From assembly GCF_023167465.1 (NCBI RefSeq), contig NZ_AP025698.1, forward strand, positions 372,001 to 436,000: a stretch of DNA of 64,000 nucleotides, read 5' to 3'. A program made the translations under genes and the position numbers. The notes beneath the pieces are model-generated. The model was not told where the DNA came from, ran no database searches, and saw only the letters and a list, made by a program, of their open reading frames with translations. Positions within the stretch are counted from its first letter, which is position 1. Each line of letters opens with the position of its first letter. This stretch comes from Methanothermobacter tenebrarum. GTDB taxonomy: Archaea > Methanobacteriota > Methanobacteria > Methanobacteriales > DSM-23052. Positions 43,132 through 51,354 of this stretch are shown here, one piece after another.

Positions 43132-43851
43132 CTATTTCCCTTCTATGAACTTTTCCACGATTTTCCTCGCCTCATTAAGGGATTCTAGGGGGATTTTATT
43201 TGGAAGACCGCCTATTTCCCCTTTAACATCCCTTAGAACGCCCTCTGTGCCCAGGAACATGCCCTCACTTGTTATCCCCCTGAAATTTTGGGGCGGTAAT
43301 AATGCGACTGCAACATGATCACCCTCTTTAACCTCCAGATCATTTGTCACAACCCTAATAGACCTGTCTCCAATGTTAACATTACATATCTGGAGTTTAT
43401 CGGCTTGCGGGTGCCCAGCAGAGCTCATAACCTCCCCCACTATTATGTCAATGCCTATAATCGGATCAAGGATTTTACCCAACATTATACGCTCCTTAAG
43501 CTTGAGTATTGTGTTAAGGAAAAATTTTATCCTAGCAATATTCTCTTCTGTTTTCTCTTTATCCCTGGCCTCTTTAAGGAACATTTCAGCCCACCCTTCA
43601 CCTCCAAGAGCCTCCATTATATTCTTTCCCTTCTCTTTAATCAACCGCATTTCTGGCGAAGATGCAAGTTCCTCGGGTTCAAGATAAGAATAGATAAGAC
43701 TCTGGAGGATTTTTTTAACTTCATCAGCCATTTGAACGGCCAATTTTTTATTCCATTTTCCCAGGAGGCTGCCCGATTCAACAGCTTTCATAAAAAGGCT
43801 GATGGATTTATCAGCAACTTTAAGTCGATAATCTCTGCTCGTATCCCACAT
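43132..43851 (-). CDS. tRNA-binding (EMAP/MetRS C-terminal) domain protein
   Basis: 239 residues. The C-terminal part (about 135-235) is an OB-fold tRNA-binding domain: GIDIIVGEVMSSAGHPQADKLQICNVNIG (in part AGHPQADKLQICN), VVTNDLEVKEGDHVAVALLPP and GITSEGMFLG, as in Trbp111 and the MetRS C-terminus. The N-terminal 130 residues are helical and specific to methanogens. It may assist tRNA delivery in trans. GTG 43860 opens the frame; GGAGTG supports ATG 43851. Confidence 0.85.
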   Translation of the reverse strand: MWDTSRDYRLKVADKSISLFMKAVESGSLLGKWNKKLAVQMADEVKKILQSLIYSYLEPEELASSPEMRLIKEKGKNIMEALGGEGWAEMFLKEARDKEKTEENIARIKFFLNTILKLKERIMLGKILDPIIGIDIIVGEVMSSAGHPQADKLQICNVNIGDRSIRVVTNDLEVKEGDHVAVALLPPQNFRGITSEGMFLGTEGVLRDVKGEIGGLPNKIPLESLNEARKIVEKFIEGK

Positions 43852-43953
43852 CGGATCCACTCCAAAAATTTTCCCAATCCTATAAACTATTTAAATTATA
43901 AGAAATAAACTTCCATAAAAGAATACCCAAAAGGGGGTAAGGAGTGTAAAATT

Positions 43954-44292
43954 ATGGTGGAATTATCCAACCTTTATGGCCTTGACATCTATACTTCTCG
44001 GGGTAAATATGTTGGCAGAGTCCAGGATGTTGTCCTTAACATAAAGAAGGGTCGAGTGTCAAAACTTAAAGCAAAGGCAATGAGCCCCGAGAAAAGAGAT
44101 CTAGGATTAAAAGATGTTCTGAAGACCAGCATACGTATAGTCCCAGAATCTGATGAGATCAGACCACTAAAGGAAGAGGGTATGATAGACATCCCATATG
44201 AGCGGGTTAAGGCCGTGGGTGACATACTTATAATATCCCCAGAGGTTAAGACAACTGAGGTCAAAAAATCTTATGAAGCCCCAATAAGATAG
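43954..44292 (+). CDS. PRC-barrel domain protein
   Basis: 112 residues, with a PRC barrel at about 1-90: LYGLDIYTSRGKYVGRVQDVVLNIKKGRVSKL (in part GKYVGRVQDVVLN). This small beta barrel occurs in RimM and photosynthetic reaction centre H and in many free-standing archaeal proteins of unknown function, probably RNA- or protein-binding adaptors. AAGGAG precedes the ATG. It starts the PRC-nadX-thg1-JAMM run. Confidence 0.88.
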   Translation: MVELSNLYGLDIYTSRGKYVGRVQDVVLNIKKGRVSKLKAKAMSPEKRDLGLKDVLKTSIRIVPESDEIRPLKEEGMIDIPYERVKAVGDILIISPEVKTTEVKKSYEAPIR

Positions 44293-44302
44293 GGTAGAAT
44301 CC

Positions 44303-45067
44303 ATGATAGTGGGAATAGTGGGCTGCGGAGCCATAGCTAACATCATCACAGGTTACGTTCTGGAAGAAGATTCTAACATCCAACTTAGATTCTTCTATGA
44401 TAGGGACCTTGAAAAGGCCGAGAACCTAGCATCCATGGCAGATGGGATCGCAGTTTTAAAAGTAGAGGACATGTTAGACAAGGTTGATCTTATAATAGAA
44501 GCCGCATCACCCGAGGCCGTGGCTGAGATCGTCCCAGACATCCTCAAAGCAGGAAAAGACGTTCTTATAATGAGTGTAGGGGCTCTCATGGATAAAGGGC
44601 TCCGTTCAAAGATTGAAGATTTAGCCACAAAGAATAATGCGAACGTTTACATCCCTTCAGGGGCTATAGTGGGCTTAGATGGTATAAAAGCAGCATCTAT
44701 AGGTGAGATCACCTCTGTTAAATTAGTTACAAGGAAGCCTCCACGTTCCCTGGGCATATCCACCGATGAAAAAAAGTTACTATACAAGGGTAATGCTTCA
44801 GAAGCTGTTAAAAAGTTCCCCCTTAACATAAACGTAGCAGCCACACTCAGCATAGCATGTGACATGGACGTGGAAGTTGAAATTATAGTAGATCCTAAGG
44901 TAGACCGGAATGTCCATGAGATCACCGTTAAAGGAGACTTCGGAGAATTAAAAACCATCACAGAGAATGTTAGATGTTCACTCAACCCTAAGACAAGCGT
45001 ACTAGCAGCCTATTCAGCTATCAAACTCCTTAAGAGTTTAAGCGAGAATTTCAAGGTTGGCACATGA
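44303..45067 (+). CDS. nadX: L-aspartate dehydrogenase
   Basis: 254 residues. Rossmann motif GIVGCGAIANIITGYVL (about 3-19), LIIEAASPEAVAEI (about 63), VLIMSVGALMD and IPSGAIVGLDGIKAA (about 117), then PPRSL and the C-terminal catalytic NVAATLSIACD with the active-site His in VDRNVHEITV (about 202). The enzyme oxidises aspartate to iminoaspartate for NAD synthesis, replacing NadB. It overlaps thg1 by 4 bases (ATGA), so they are translationally coupled. Confidence 0.94.
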   Translation: MIVGIVGCGAIANIITGYVLEEDSNIQLRFFYDRDLEKAENLASMADGIAVLKVEDMLDKVDLIIEAASPEAVAEIVPDILKAGKDVLIMSVGALMDKGLRSKIEDLATKNNANVYIPSGAIVGLDGIKAASIGEITSVKLVTRKPPRSLGISTDEKKLLYKGNASEAVKKFPLNINVAATLSIACDMDVEVEIIVDPKVDRNVHEITVKGDFGELKTITENVRCSLNPKTSVLAAYSAIKLLKSLSENFKVGT

Positions 45068-45801
45068 AAGAATGTGAAATCTACTCTAATATTAGGACTC
45101 CATGTGGTTGCAAGGTGGTTGCAAGGCTTGACGGGAGAGGATTCCATAGGCTAACCAGAGAATTAAACTTCAAGAGACCATATGATCCCTTTTTTGCAGA
45201 TTGCATGATTAAAACTTCAATTAACCTCATGAAGGAGTTCAGTCCAATTTTCATTTACACATTCTCTGATGAAATTAACATACTATTCGGAGAATTACCA
45301 TTCAATGGCCGCATCGAGAAATTAGATTCAGTACTCGCAAGCTTCACAGGAACATCATTCATCTTATGCCTCCTTAAAAAATTCAAAAAGGATAACATTA
45401 AAAAACCCATATCATTTGATAGTCGAATAATCCCCCTAGGTGACCATCTACTAACAGAATATTTCAAGGCAAGACAAGACGAGGCATGGCGAAACTGCCT
45501 CAACAGTTACGCCTATTGGACCCTCAGAGAAACCATGGATAAAAAAACCGCCACAGAAAAACTCAAAGGTCTAAAATCAAGTGACATCCACGAACTCCTC
45601 TTTGAAAGGGGTGTGAACCTTGCAAAAGTCCCCAAATGGCATAGAAGGGGTATTGGAGTATACAAACGAACCGTTACAATAAGAGGCTATGACCCCAGGT
45701 ATAAAAAAGAGGTGAAATCAGAGAGAAAGAAGATCATAGTCGACAAGAAACTTCCACTTTTTAACGAAGATTTTTTCAAGGCAATAGAAGGGATAAAATA
45801 A
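45064..45801 (+). CDS. thg1: tRNA(His) guanylyltransferase family protein (Thg1)
   Basis: 245 residues. VARLDGRGFHRLTREL (about 19-34) with the first metal Asp, and IYTFSDEINILF (about 65-76) with the second Asp-Glu pair form the palm-type active site of Thg1; DEAWRNCLNSYAYW (about 139) and FERGVNLAKVPKWHRRG (about 180) are also conserved. Archaeal Thg1 adds G opposite a template base at tRNA 5' ends, a 3'-5' polymerase reaction. No in-frame TAG is present, unlike some Methanosarcina genes. It overlaps nadX and abuts the JAMM gene. Confidence 0.95.
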   Translation: MKECEIYSNIRTPCGCKVVARLDGRGFHRLTRELNFKRPYDPFFADCMIKTSINLMKEFSPIFIYTFSDEINILFGELPFNGRIEKLDSVLASFTGTSFILCLLKKFKKDNIKKPISFDSRIIPLGDHLLTEYFKARQDEAWRNCLNSYAYWTLRETMDKKTATEKLKGLKSSDIHELLFERGVNLAKVPKWHRRGIGVYKRTVTIRGYDPRYKKEVKSERKKIIVDKKLPLFNEDFFKAIEGIK

Positions 45802-46232
45802 TGGGAATTATAGACTACCTCCTGGAGAAGATTTTTAGGATGAAGAAAATCAAAAGGGTACAAGTTGACCAGAAAGTTATAGATGATATAATAGAAACTG
45901 CGCGGAATGTTCATCCAAGAGAATTCGCAGCCCTACTTGAGGGTAAGATAGAAGAGGAAAGCCTCCACATCACGGGGTTAATCTTTCTACCAGGTGAAGC
46001 CTCAAACGAGGGTGCTGTAATGCAGACTTTCATGTTACCACCATTTACTTCCACCATTGGATCAGTCCACTCCCATCCGACGCCCAACAATAACCCTTCA
46101 AGGGAAGATTTCCACTTCTTCTCAAAAAATGGCCTCTTTCATATGATAATAGCCTACCCCTATCGGGAGAATACCATAGCATCCTATGACAGGTTTGGTA
46201 ATAGGATAGAATTTGAAATTTTAGTGGGATAA
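45801..46232 (+). CDS. JAMM/MPN-domain metalloprotease
   Basis: 143 residues with the JAMM motif: Glu in REFAALLEG (about 36-44) and VHSHPTPNNNPSREDF (HxH-x7-S-xx-D, about 87-102). JAMM proteins are zinc isopeptidases; archaeal forms remove ubiquitin-like SAMP modifiers. The first 18 residues may be an amphipathic helix. Its start overlaps the thg1 stop by 1 base and its end overlaps the convergent serA by 12 bases. Target unknown; the operon with thg1 and nadX is puzzling. Confidence 0.9.
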   Translation: MGIIDYLLEKIFRMKKIKRVQVDQKVIDDIIETARNVHPREFAALLEGKIEEESLHITGLIFLPGEASNEGAVMQTFMLPPFTSTIGSVHSHPTPNNNPSREDFHFFSKNGLFHMIIAYPYRENTIASYDRFGNRIEFEILVG

Positions 46233-47807
46233 TTCAATTGCGACGATATCATCCACATTCTCTAGTTCCTTTATCTCATCTAGTACAGTGGCTGGAACTT
46301 CTTGGTCTACTTTAAGGACCATTACAGCTTCTCCGCCGATTTCTTTCCTACCAACCTGCATGATAGCTATGTTAATGTTATGTTCTCCAAGTTTTGTTCC
46401 TATGGCACCGATGGTCCCTGGGAGATCCTTATACTTTGCTATTAACATTATACCCTCCGGTTTTATATCCACACTGTAATCGTTTATCTTCACGATCTTG
46501 GGCTCCCGGAGATAAGTTCCCTCAACACTGAACTCTCCCTTATCAGATTTGACATTTAACACTATAAGTGACTTGTAATCCCCGGATTCTGATCTTCTAC
46601 CCTCTGTAACTATCATACCCCTCTTCTTCGCGATCATGGGCGCGTTAACTAGGTTCACCGGCTCTGTGAGTATAGGATTTAATATACTTTGGAGTATGGT
46701 TCTTGTAAGGATATCCTGTTGTGGTATCTCAGCTAATTCACCACAATAGGTAACCTCCAAGTTTTCTATTTTTCCAGGTGTTGCCTGTACAACAACACTT
46801 CCAAGCCTCTCGGCTAATACAATGTACGGTTTCAAGAACTTGAAAGTTTCAGGTTCCAACACTGGCATATTAAGCACATTCTGGGGGGTTCCACCCTCAA
46901 AAACCTTTCTAATCTCATTTGCAACGATTATAGCCGCGTCTCGCTGGGCCTCCACTGTTGAAGCTCCTATGTGTGGAGTTAAAACCACATTATCCAATTT
47001 TAAGAGTGGACTGTCCTTAGGAGGTTCCTCCTCGAATACATCAAGGGCAGCCCCACCCAGTCTACCCTCCTTTAATGCATTATAGAGGGCTTTCTCGTCC
47101 ACTATACCTCCACGGGCACAATTTATTATAAAGGCAGTATCCTTCATCATATCCAATTCACGATCTGATATAAGATATCGTGTCTCTGGAGTTAATGGAA
47201 CATGTATACTTATAATATCAGACCTCTTAAGGAGCGTTTCAAGGTCAACTATCTCCACACCCATCTTATCGGCCACTTCCTTGCTAATATATGGGTCATG
47301 GACGAGCACATTCATCCCAAAGGATTTTGCCCGAGTAACCACCTGGGATCCTATCCTACCCATCCCTATAACTCCAAGGGTCTTGTTGTTAAGTTCTATA
47401 CCCATGAATTTGTTCTTATCCCATCTACCCTCCTTCACAGACTTATCAGCTAAGTGTATCTTCCTTGCAAGTGCTAACATTAAACCCATGGTATGTTCCG
47501 CGACTGTGATGGAGGTGGATTCTGGGGCGTTTATAACCATAATACCCTTTTCCGTGGCGGCCTTAACATCAATATTATCCACACCTACACCAGCTCTTGC
47601 GATGATCTTCAACCTTGGAGCAGCCTCGATAACCTCCCTGGTAACCTTCGTCCTACTCCTTACAATAATAGCATCAAAATCTTTTATAGTCTCTAGGAGT
47701 TCTTCAGGTGTTATAGTGGTGTCAACCACAACCTCGGCTACCTTTTCAAGTTCAGCTATCCCTTTTTCATTGATTGAATCTGCAACAAGTACTCTCATAT
47801 TTTCCAC
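46221..47807 (-). CDS. serA: D-3-phosphoglycerate dehydrogenase
   Basis: 528 residues, the long SerA form. Catalytic domain with RSRTKVTREVIEAAP (about 51), ARAGVGVDNIDVKAA, Rossmann GVIGMGRIGSQVVTRA (about 146), INCARGGIVDEKAL (Arg, about 232), Glu in DVFEEEPP and His in VLTPHIGASTVEAQ (about 282). An intervening domain (about 315-450) and a C-terminal ACT domain (about 453-525, IAKYKDLPGTIGAIG) suggest serine feedback control. It begins serine synthesis. AGGTGG precedes the ATG. Confidence 0.98.
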   Translation of the reverse strand: MENMRVLVADSINEKGIAELEKVAEVVVDTTITPEELLETIKDFDAIIVRSRTKVTREVIEAAPRLKIIARAGVGVDNIDVKAATEKGIMVINAPESTSITVAEHTMGLMLALARKIHLADKSVKEGRWDKNKFMGIELNNKTLGVIGMGRIGSQVVTRAKSFGMNVLVHDPYISKEVADKMGVEIVDLETLLKRSDIISIHVPLTPETRYLISDRELDMMKDTAFIINCARGGIVDEKALYNALKEGRLGGAALDVFEEEPPKDSPLLKLDNVVLTPHIGASTVEAQRDAAIIVANEIRKVFEGGTPQNVLNMPVLEPETFKFLKPYIVLAERLGSVVVQATPGKIENLEVTYCGELAEIPQQDILTRTILQSILNPILTEPVNLVNAPMIAKKRGMIVTEGRRSESGDYKSLIVLNVKSDKGEFSVEGTYLREPKIVKINDYSVDIKPEGIMLIAKYKDLPGTIGAIGTKLGEHNINIAIMQVGRKEIGGEAVMVLKVDQEVPATVLDEIKELENVDDIVAIELSH

Positions 47808-48152
47808 CTGCTAAGACTCTGATATGATCATAAAGTAGAAGGTAAAATATAATCTTATTATGAGAATATATCTTACACTATATATATAGGGGGGGCTATT
47901 TCATATATGGGACAAAAGGAAGCATTAAATTTTATCGGAGGGTAAGCCCCCCAGAAAGCCCGAAAAGTTTAAATTTCAGAACATGACTAGGGGGTCCTAG
48001 TCTCGCCAGGAAAATCCACAACGCCTCCAGGGGCCGGTTCCTTCACATAATATCCTACAAAAGCTTAAAAGAGCTAATAGGATAGTAAAGAAGGTAAACC
48101 CAACAGACACAAACAGAAGTATATATCCGCCAACCGAATAACTGGCACCGAA
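47808..48152. other. Intergenic region between serA and a plus-strand hypothetical gene
   Basis: About 345 bases without a believable gene. The first 60 bases should hold the serA promoter on the minus strand. A TATA-like stretch on the plus strand at 47878-47888 is followed by GGGGGGGCT (47889-47897), which can pair with AGCCCCCC at 47945-47952; AAGCCCCCC is the box also found upstream of copies A and B of the candidate RNA. A second TATA-like box is at 48117-48125, about 28 bases before copy C. The minus-strand frame at 47997-48242 is rejected as a gene. Confidence 0.5.
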
Positions 48153-48241
48153 CTGGGACAAACCCCCAAGCCATGAGAAAACCCCTCTACAGAGTATCAG
48201 CAGATCCTCATCATCGAAGCACTCAACAAGGGGATAGTTCA
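48153..48241 (+). ncRNA. Candidate structured RNA, copy C
   Basis: An 89-nt member of the family at 672-770. CTGGGACA (48153-48160) with CCC close by makes the 5' hairpin; ATGAGAAAACCCCTCTAC (48173-48190) is identical over 18 bases to copy B; TCATCATCGAAGCA is at 48208-48221; GGGGATAGTTCA closes it at 48230-48241. CCCCT (48182-48186) pairs with AGGGG (48229-48233). TAGTTC ends 34 nt before the next ATG, the same distance as copy A from its gene, so a leader function is possible. Confidence 0.4.
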
Positions 48242-48274
48242 TAGGTAGATAACTAGAAAGGTTGGATTGGCAAC

Positions 48275-49024
48275 ATGTTTGAAGGGTCCATTAAAATCAA
48301 GGATAAGAACATACCATGTACTTCACTGGGGACAGCACCATTTGCAGGTTTAACATATTTTGGTCATAGATCCCGCCTATACCAGATAGACCTTTATAAT
48401 AACCCTGAGAACATCCAGAAGATCATCAGGAGATCCTATAATCTTGGGGTTAGGGCCATACAACTCATACCCGAACCCCCGGTTATCAGGGCATTAACCG
48501 GGGCTGTCGAGTCGGGTCTAGATTTCACCATCATAGGAACCATAAGGGCTGGGAGATTCCAGGAGGATCTTAAGCTCCTTTTAGACTTGGAAGCAGACGC
48601 CATCCTATTAGACGAAGAATACACTGATAAATTAGATACATGGGAATTAGCGGACCTATTAGATTCTATAAATGAAACTGGTGTAGTATGTGGCCTTATA
48701 ACAGGTTTTCCAAGGAATACCACGAGGAAACTTCTCGCCTCTGATATACTAGACCTTTTTGACATCTACATGATACCTTTAAATAAACTTGGATATATGA
48801 TGGATTTTCCCAGTTTTTTAGAGGATGAAAGAAGAGAACTAGAAGAGATGATACTAGACACTGGTAAGTTTATCATGGCACATAAAATATTAGCTGCTGG
48901 CATATTAAAGCCCGATGAGGCCTTTGAATTCTTGGAGAGTGTGGATTATATTGACATGGTTAGTATAGGTGTTGCATCCATTGAAGAGGCCGAAGAAACA
49001 TTCACTTTGCTCTTTGAATACTAA
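48275..49024 (+). CDS. Uncharacterised protein, possible TIM-barrel/aldo-keto reductase-like
   Basis: 249 residues. The opening (CTSLGTAPFAGLTYFG, about 13-28) and IIRRSYNLGVRAIQLI (about 49-64) resemble aldo/keto reductase beginnings, where substrates and NADPH bind a TIM barrel, but the catalytic Tyr-His set is not clear; SVDYIDMVSIGVASIEEAEETF near the C-terminus also fits that fold. Function unknown. The gene lies 34 nt after candidate RNA copy C and its end overlaps the convergent HTH-regulator gene by 4 bases. Confidence 0.7.
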   Translation: MFEGSIKIKDKNIPCTSLGTAPFAGLTYFGHRSRLYQIDLYNNPENIQKIIRRSYNLGVRAIQLIPEPPVIRALTGAVESGLDFTIIGTIRAGRFQEDLKLLLDLEADAILLDEEYTDKLDTWELADLLDSINETGVVCGLITGFPRNTTRKLLASDILDLFDIYMIPLNKLGYMMDFPSFLEDERRELEEMILDTGKFIMAHKILAAGILKPDEAFEFLESVDYIDMVSIGVASIEEAEETFTLLFEY

Positions 49025-49959
49025 TTGTATTCTCTCCTCTCGGCTATTATCTTCAAGAATTCCTTTGAACTTTCTATTTCATCTATTTCCCAATCCTTGA
49101 TTACTGGTATGCCCTCAAAGGATTCTCTGATCCTAGGATTTTTCAATATAAAAACAGCATCTGATCCCGTGACCAATGATATGTCTTTTAATGGTACGAC
49201 CATCCTCTTAAGGGTTCGAGTATCCCTATTCTTTTCAAGATCTGCTATAACTGTATCCTCAAACTTCATATCCTTGGCAAGAGCATCAAATGGCGCCTTC
49301 CGGGTTTGAACCACGCCAAAGCCTAGTTCAACAAGTTTCTCAGCCCGTTTATCGGGCTTTTTCTCCATGATGTCCTTGTCAGGTTCAGGTATCTTGAAAA
49401 GGTCAATTGAGAGTATTATCTTTATGTTCAGTATCTCTTCTAGTATCATCGCAGTTTCAGGGGAGGCTCTTACAAGGCCATTCTCATACTTGTAGATGGT
49501 CTCCCTTGATACGTGGGCTAGATCTGCCAGGTCCTTTAGTGACATATTATATTCTTCTCTAACCTCCCTTAGGGTGTTACCGTCTATCTGCACATAATAT
49601 CCGCCCCTGTCAGCGAAAACCTCCGGGTGATGGCCTTCCATGATCATGTTCTTCAATGTTTCAAGGGCTATGACTGGTATGCCATGTCTTTCGTATACTA
49701 CATCCTCTTCAAGGTAGTCTGTCTTGGATTTTAGGCCTATGATGAGTGGTGCTGCCAGGAGGGTGTAGGCAACCTTTTTTATCTCATGAGCTTGTAAACT
49801 ATTAATAGAATCAATATTAACGAGTACTTTTAGTAGGAGAAGTAAGAGTTTCTTCCTTGCTAGGAGGTCAAAGCAGCTCCTCTCATAGATATGGGATACC
49901 TTAAACCCATGTGTTGCAAGTATATTGTATAATTCTTGGAGTATTTCTTCCCTTTTCAT
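49021..49959 (-). CDS. HTH-type transcriptional regulator (MTH_967-like family)
   Basis: 312 residues. An N-terminal domain of about 125 residues resembles Holliday-junction-resolvase-like folds in this family; an XRE-type helix-turn-helix lies at about 128-185 (LREVREEYNMSLKDLADLAHVSRETIYKYENG, in part SLKDLADLAHVSRETIYKYE). The C-terminal 110 residues are of unknown role. Conserved across Euryarchaeota as a putative regulator. TTG 49971 opens the frame; ATG 49959 preferred, though no strong ribosome site is visible. Divergent from tiaS with 39 bases between. Confidence 0.88.
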   Translation of the reverse strand: MKREEILQELYNILATHGFKVSHIYERSCFDLLARKKLLLLLLKVLVNIDSINSLQAHEIKKVAYTLLAAPLIIGLKSKTDYLEEDVVYERHGIPVIALETLKNMIMEGHHPEVFADRGGYYVQIDGNTLREVREEYNMSLKDLADLAHVSRETIYKYENGLVRASPETAMILEEILNIKIILSIDLFKIPEPDKDIMEKKPDKRAEKLVELGFGVVQTRKAPFDALAKDMKFEDTVIADLEKNRDTRTLKRMVVPLKDISLVTGSDAVFILKNPRIRESFEGIPVIKDWEIDEIESSKEFLKIIAERREYN

Positions 49960-49998
49960 GACGCTGTTCAATTAAACCACCAAAGGGGGTGTAAAAGC

Positions 49999-51258
49999 AT
50001 GCTACATGTAGGTATCGATGATACAGATTCTCCCAGTGGAATGTGCACTACTTATATTTCATGTTTAATAATCGATAAACTTAAGGTTTGCGGTTATACC
50101 ATAAAGGGTTATCCTAGATTGATAAGGCTCAACCCATTCACCCCCCATAAGACGAGGGGTAATGGGGCTGTTTCATTTAGATTAGAGGTCCGAGAGGAGG
50201 ATGAAATCAAAAAGGTGAAGGATGTGGTGTTGTCTCTTGTATCAAGGCTTTCTGAGCTTAAAAATGATGATACAAATCCTGGGGTTGTATTCTATGAAGG
50301 TGAAATCTCTGAAAGCCTGGAAAGATTCGCCCTCGATGCCATAAGACGAATACTAACCATAGAAGATGCTAAAAGGTTGGCTGATAAAATCGGAGCCGAA
50401 GTTTATGAATACAAGAATGGCAGGGGCATCATAGGCGCATTAGCAGCCATCGGATGCCCATTACCCGATAAGACCTATGAGCTTATAGCTTATCGTTCAC
50501 CTGAAAATTATGGTAAAAAAAGAAAAATCGACAAAGAATCTGTCAAGAGAATGGATAAAGAAACTTATCCTGAAACATTTGACAATATCGACGATGATTA
50601 TATAGCTATAGAACCCCACACCCCATGCCCAATCCTCTATGGTATAAGGGGCGAATCCCCCAAGGCCCTTATAAGAGCCCATCAGATGATAAAAGTTGGA
50701 GAAAAGATCGAAAGATACTGCATATTTGAAACCAACCAACATACTGATCAACATATCCAAAAAGTCGACAGCATATCCCAGATGAGACAATTCAGCTGCT
50801 ATCTTGTCACAGGCGAAGTCAAAGACATGCCCAGAATAATCGAAGGAGGACATGTATTCTTCACCCTCAAAGATGATACCGGGGAGATAGAATGCGCAGC
50901 CTATGAACCCACAAAAGACTTTAGGAAAACAATAATGAAATTAAGACCAGGGGATAAAGTGAAAGTATTTGGTGGCATAGGAGTCCACGGAACCCTAAAT
51001 ATCGAAAAGATAAAAATAGAACACGTAAAACCGCTAATAAGGTATGAAAACCCCATCTGCTCCTGTGGTAAAAGGATGAAATCAGCGGGAAAAAACAAAG
51101 GATTTAAATGTCCAAACTGCGGGAAAAAATCGGATGACCAGAAAATCCCAAAAAGAATCCCAAGATCATTAAAGGAAGGATACTATGAAGTTCCAACCTG
51201 CGCAAGACGCCACCTCTCCAAACCACTCATAAGGATGGGGATAAAGGGATGCTCATAA
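49999..51258 (+). CDS. tiaS: tRNA(Ile2) 2-agmatinylcytidine synthetase
   Basis: 419 residues. TiaS attaches agmatine to C34 of tRNA-Ile2 so that it reads AUA. The N-terminal kinase-like domain has HVGIDDTDSPSGMCTTY (about 3-19); GRGIIGALAAIGCPL (about 142) and an OB fold (FTLKDDTGEIECAAYEP, about 288-304) follow, then a zinc ribbon with CSCGKR and CPNCGK (about 352-380). The frame opens inside the neighbouring gene at 49936; GGGGGTGT supports ATG 49999. It is essential in archaea. PEP carboxylase follows. Confidence 0.96.
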   Translation: MLHVGIDDTDSPSGMCTTYISCLIIDKLKVCGYTIKGYPRLIRLNPFTPHKTRGNGAVSFRLEVREEDEIKKVKDVVLSLVSRLSELKNDDTNPGVVFYEGEISESLERFALDAIRRILTIEDAKRLADKIGAEVYEYKNGRGIIGALAAIGCPLPDKTYELIAYRSPENYGKKRKIDKESVKRMDKETYPETFDNIDDDYIAIEPHTPCPILYGIRGESPKALIRAHQMIKVGEKIERYCIFETNQHTDQHIQKVDSISQMRQFSCYLVTGEVKDMPRIIEGGHVFFTLKDDTGEIECAAYEPTKDFRKTIMKLRPGDKVKVFGGIGVHGTLNIEKIKIEHVKPLIRYENPICSCGKRMKSAGKNKGFKCPNCGKKSDDQKIPKRIPRSLKEGYYEVPTCARRHLSKPLIRMGIKGCS

Positions 51259-51354
51259 TAGAAGATGAACCCCTTATCAATCCCCAGGGAGCATCCCATT
51301 ATCAAAAAAATATCCTTATATCATAATCTCCTAATAATATATGGGTGCATAACC

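Noticed and set aside
47997..48242. Minus-strand open frame of 81 codons before the gene at 48275
   Set aside because: Same reasoning as for 558-749; hydrophobic composition comes from translation of the complementary strand and no ribosome-binding site is evident.
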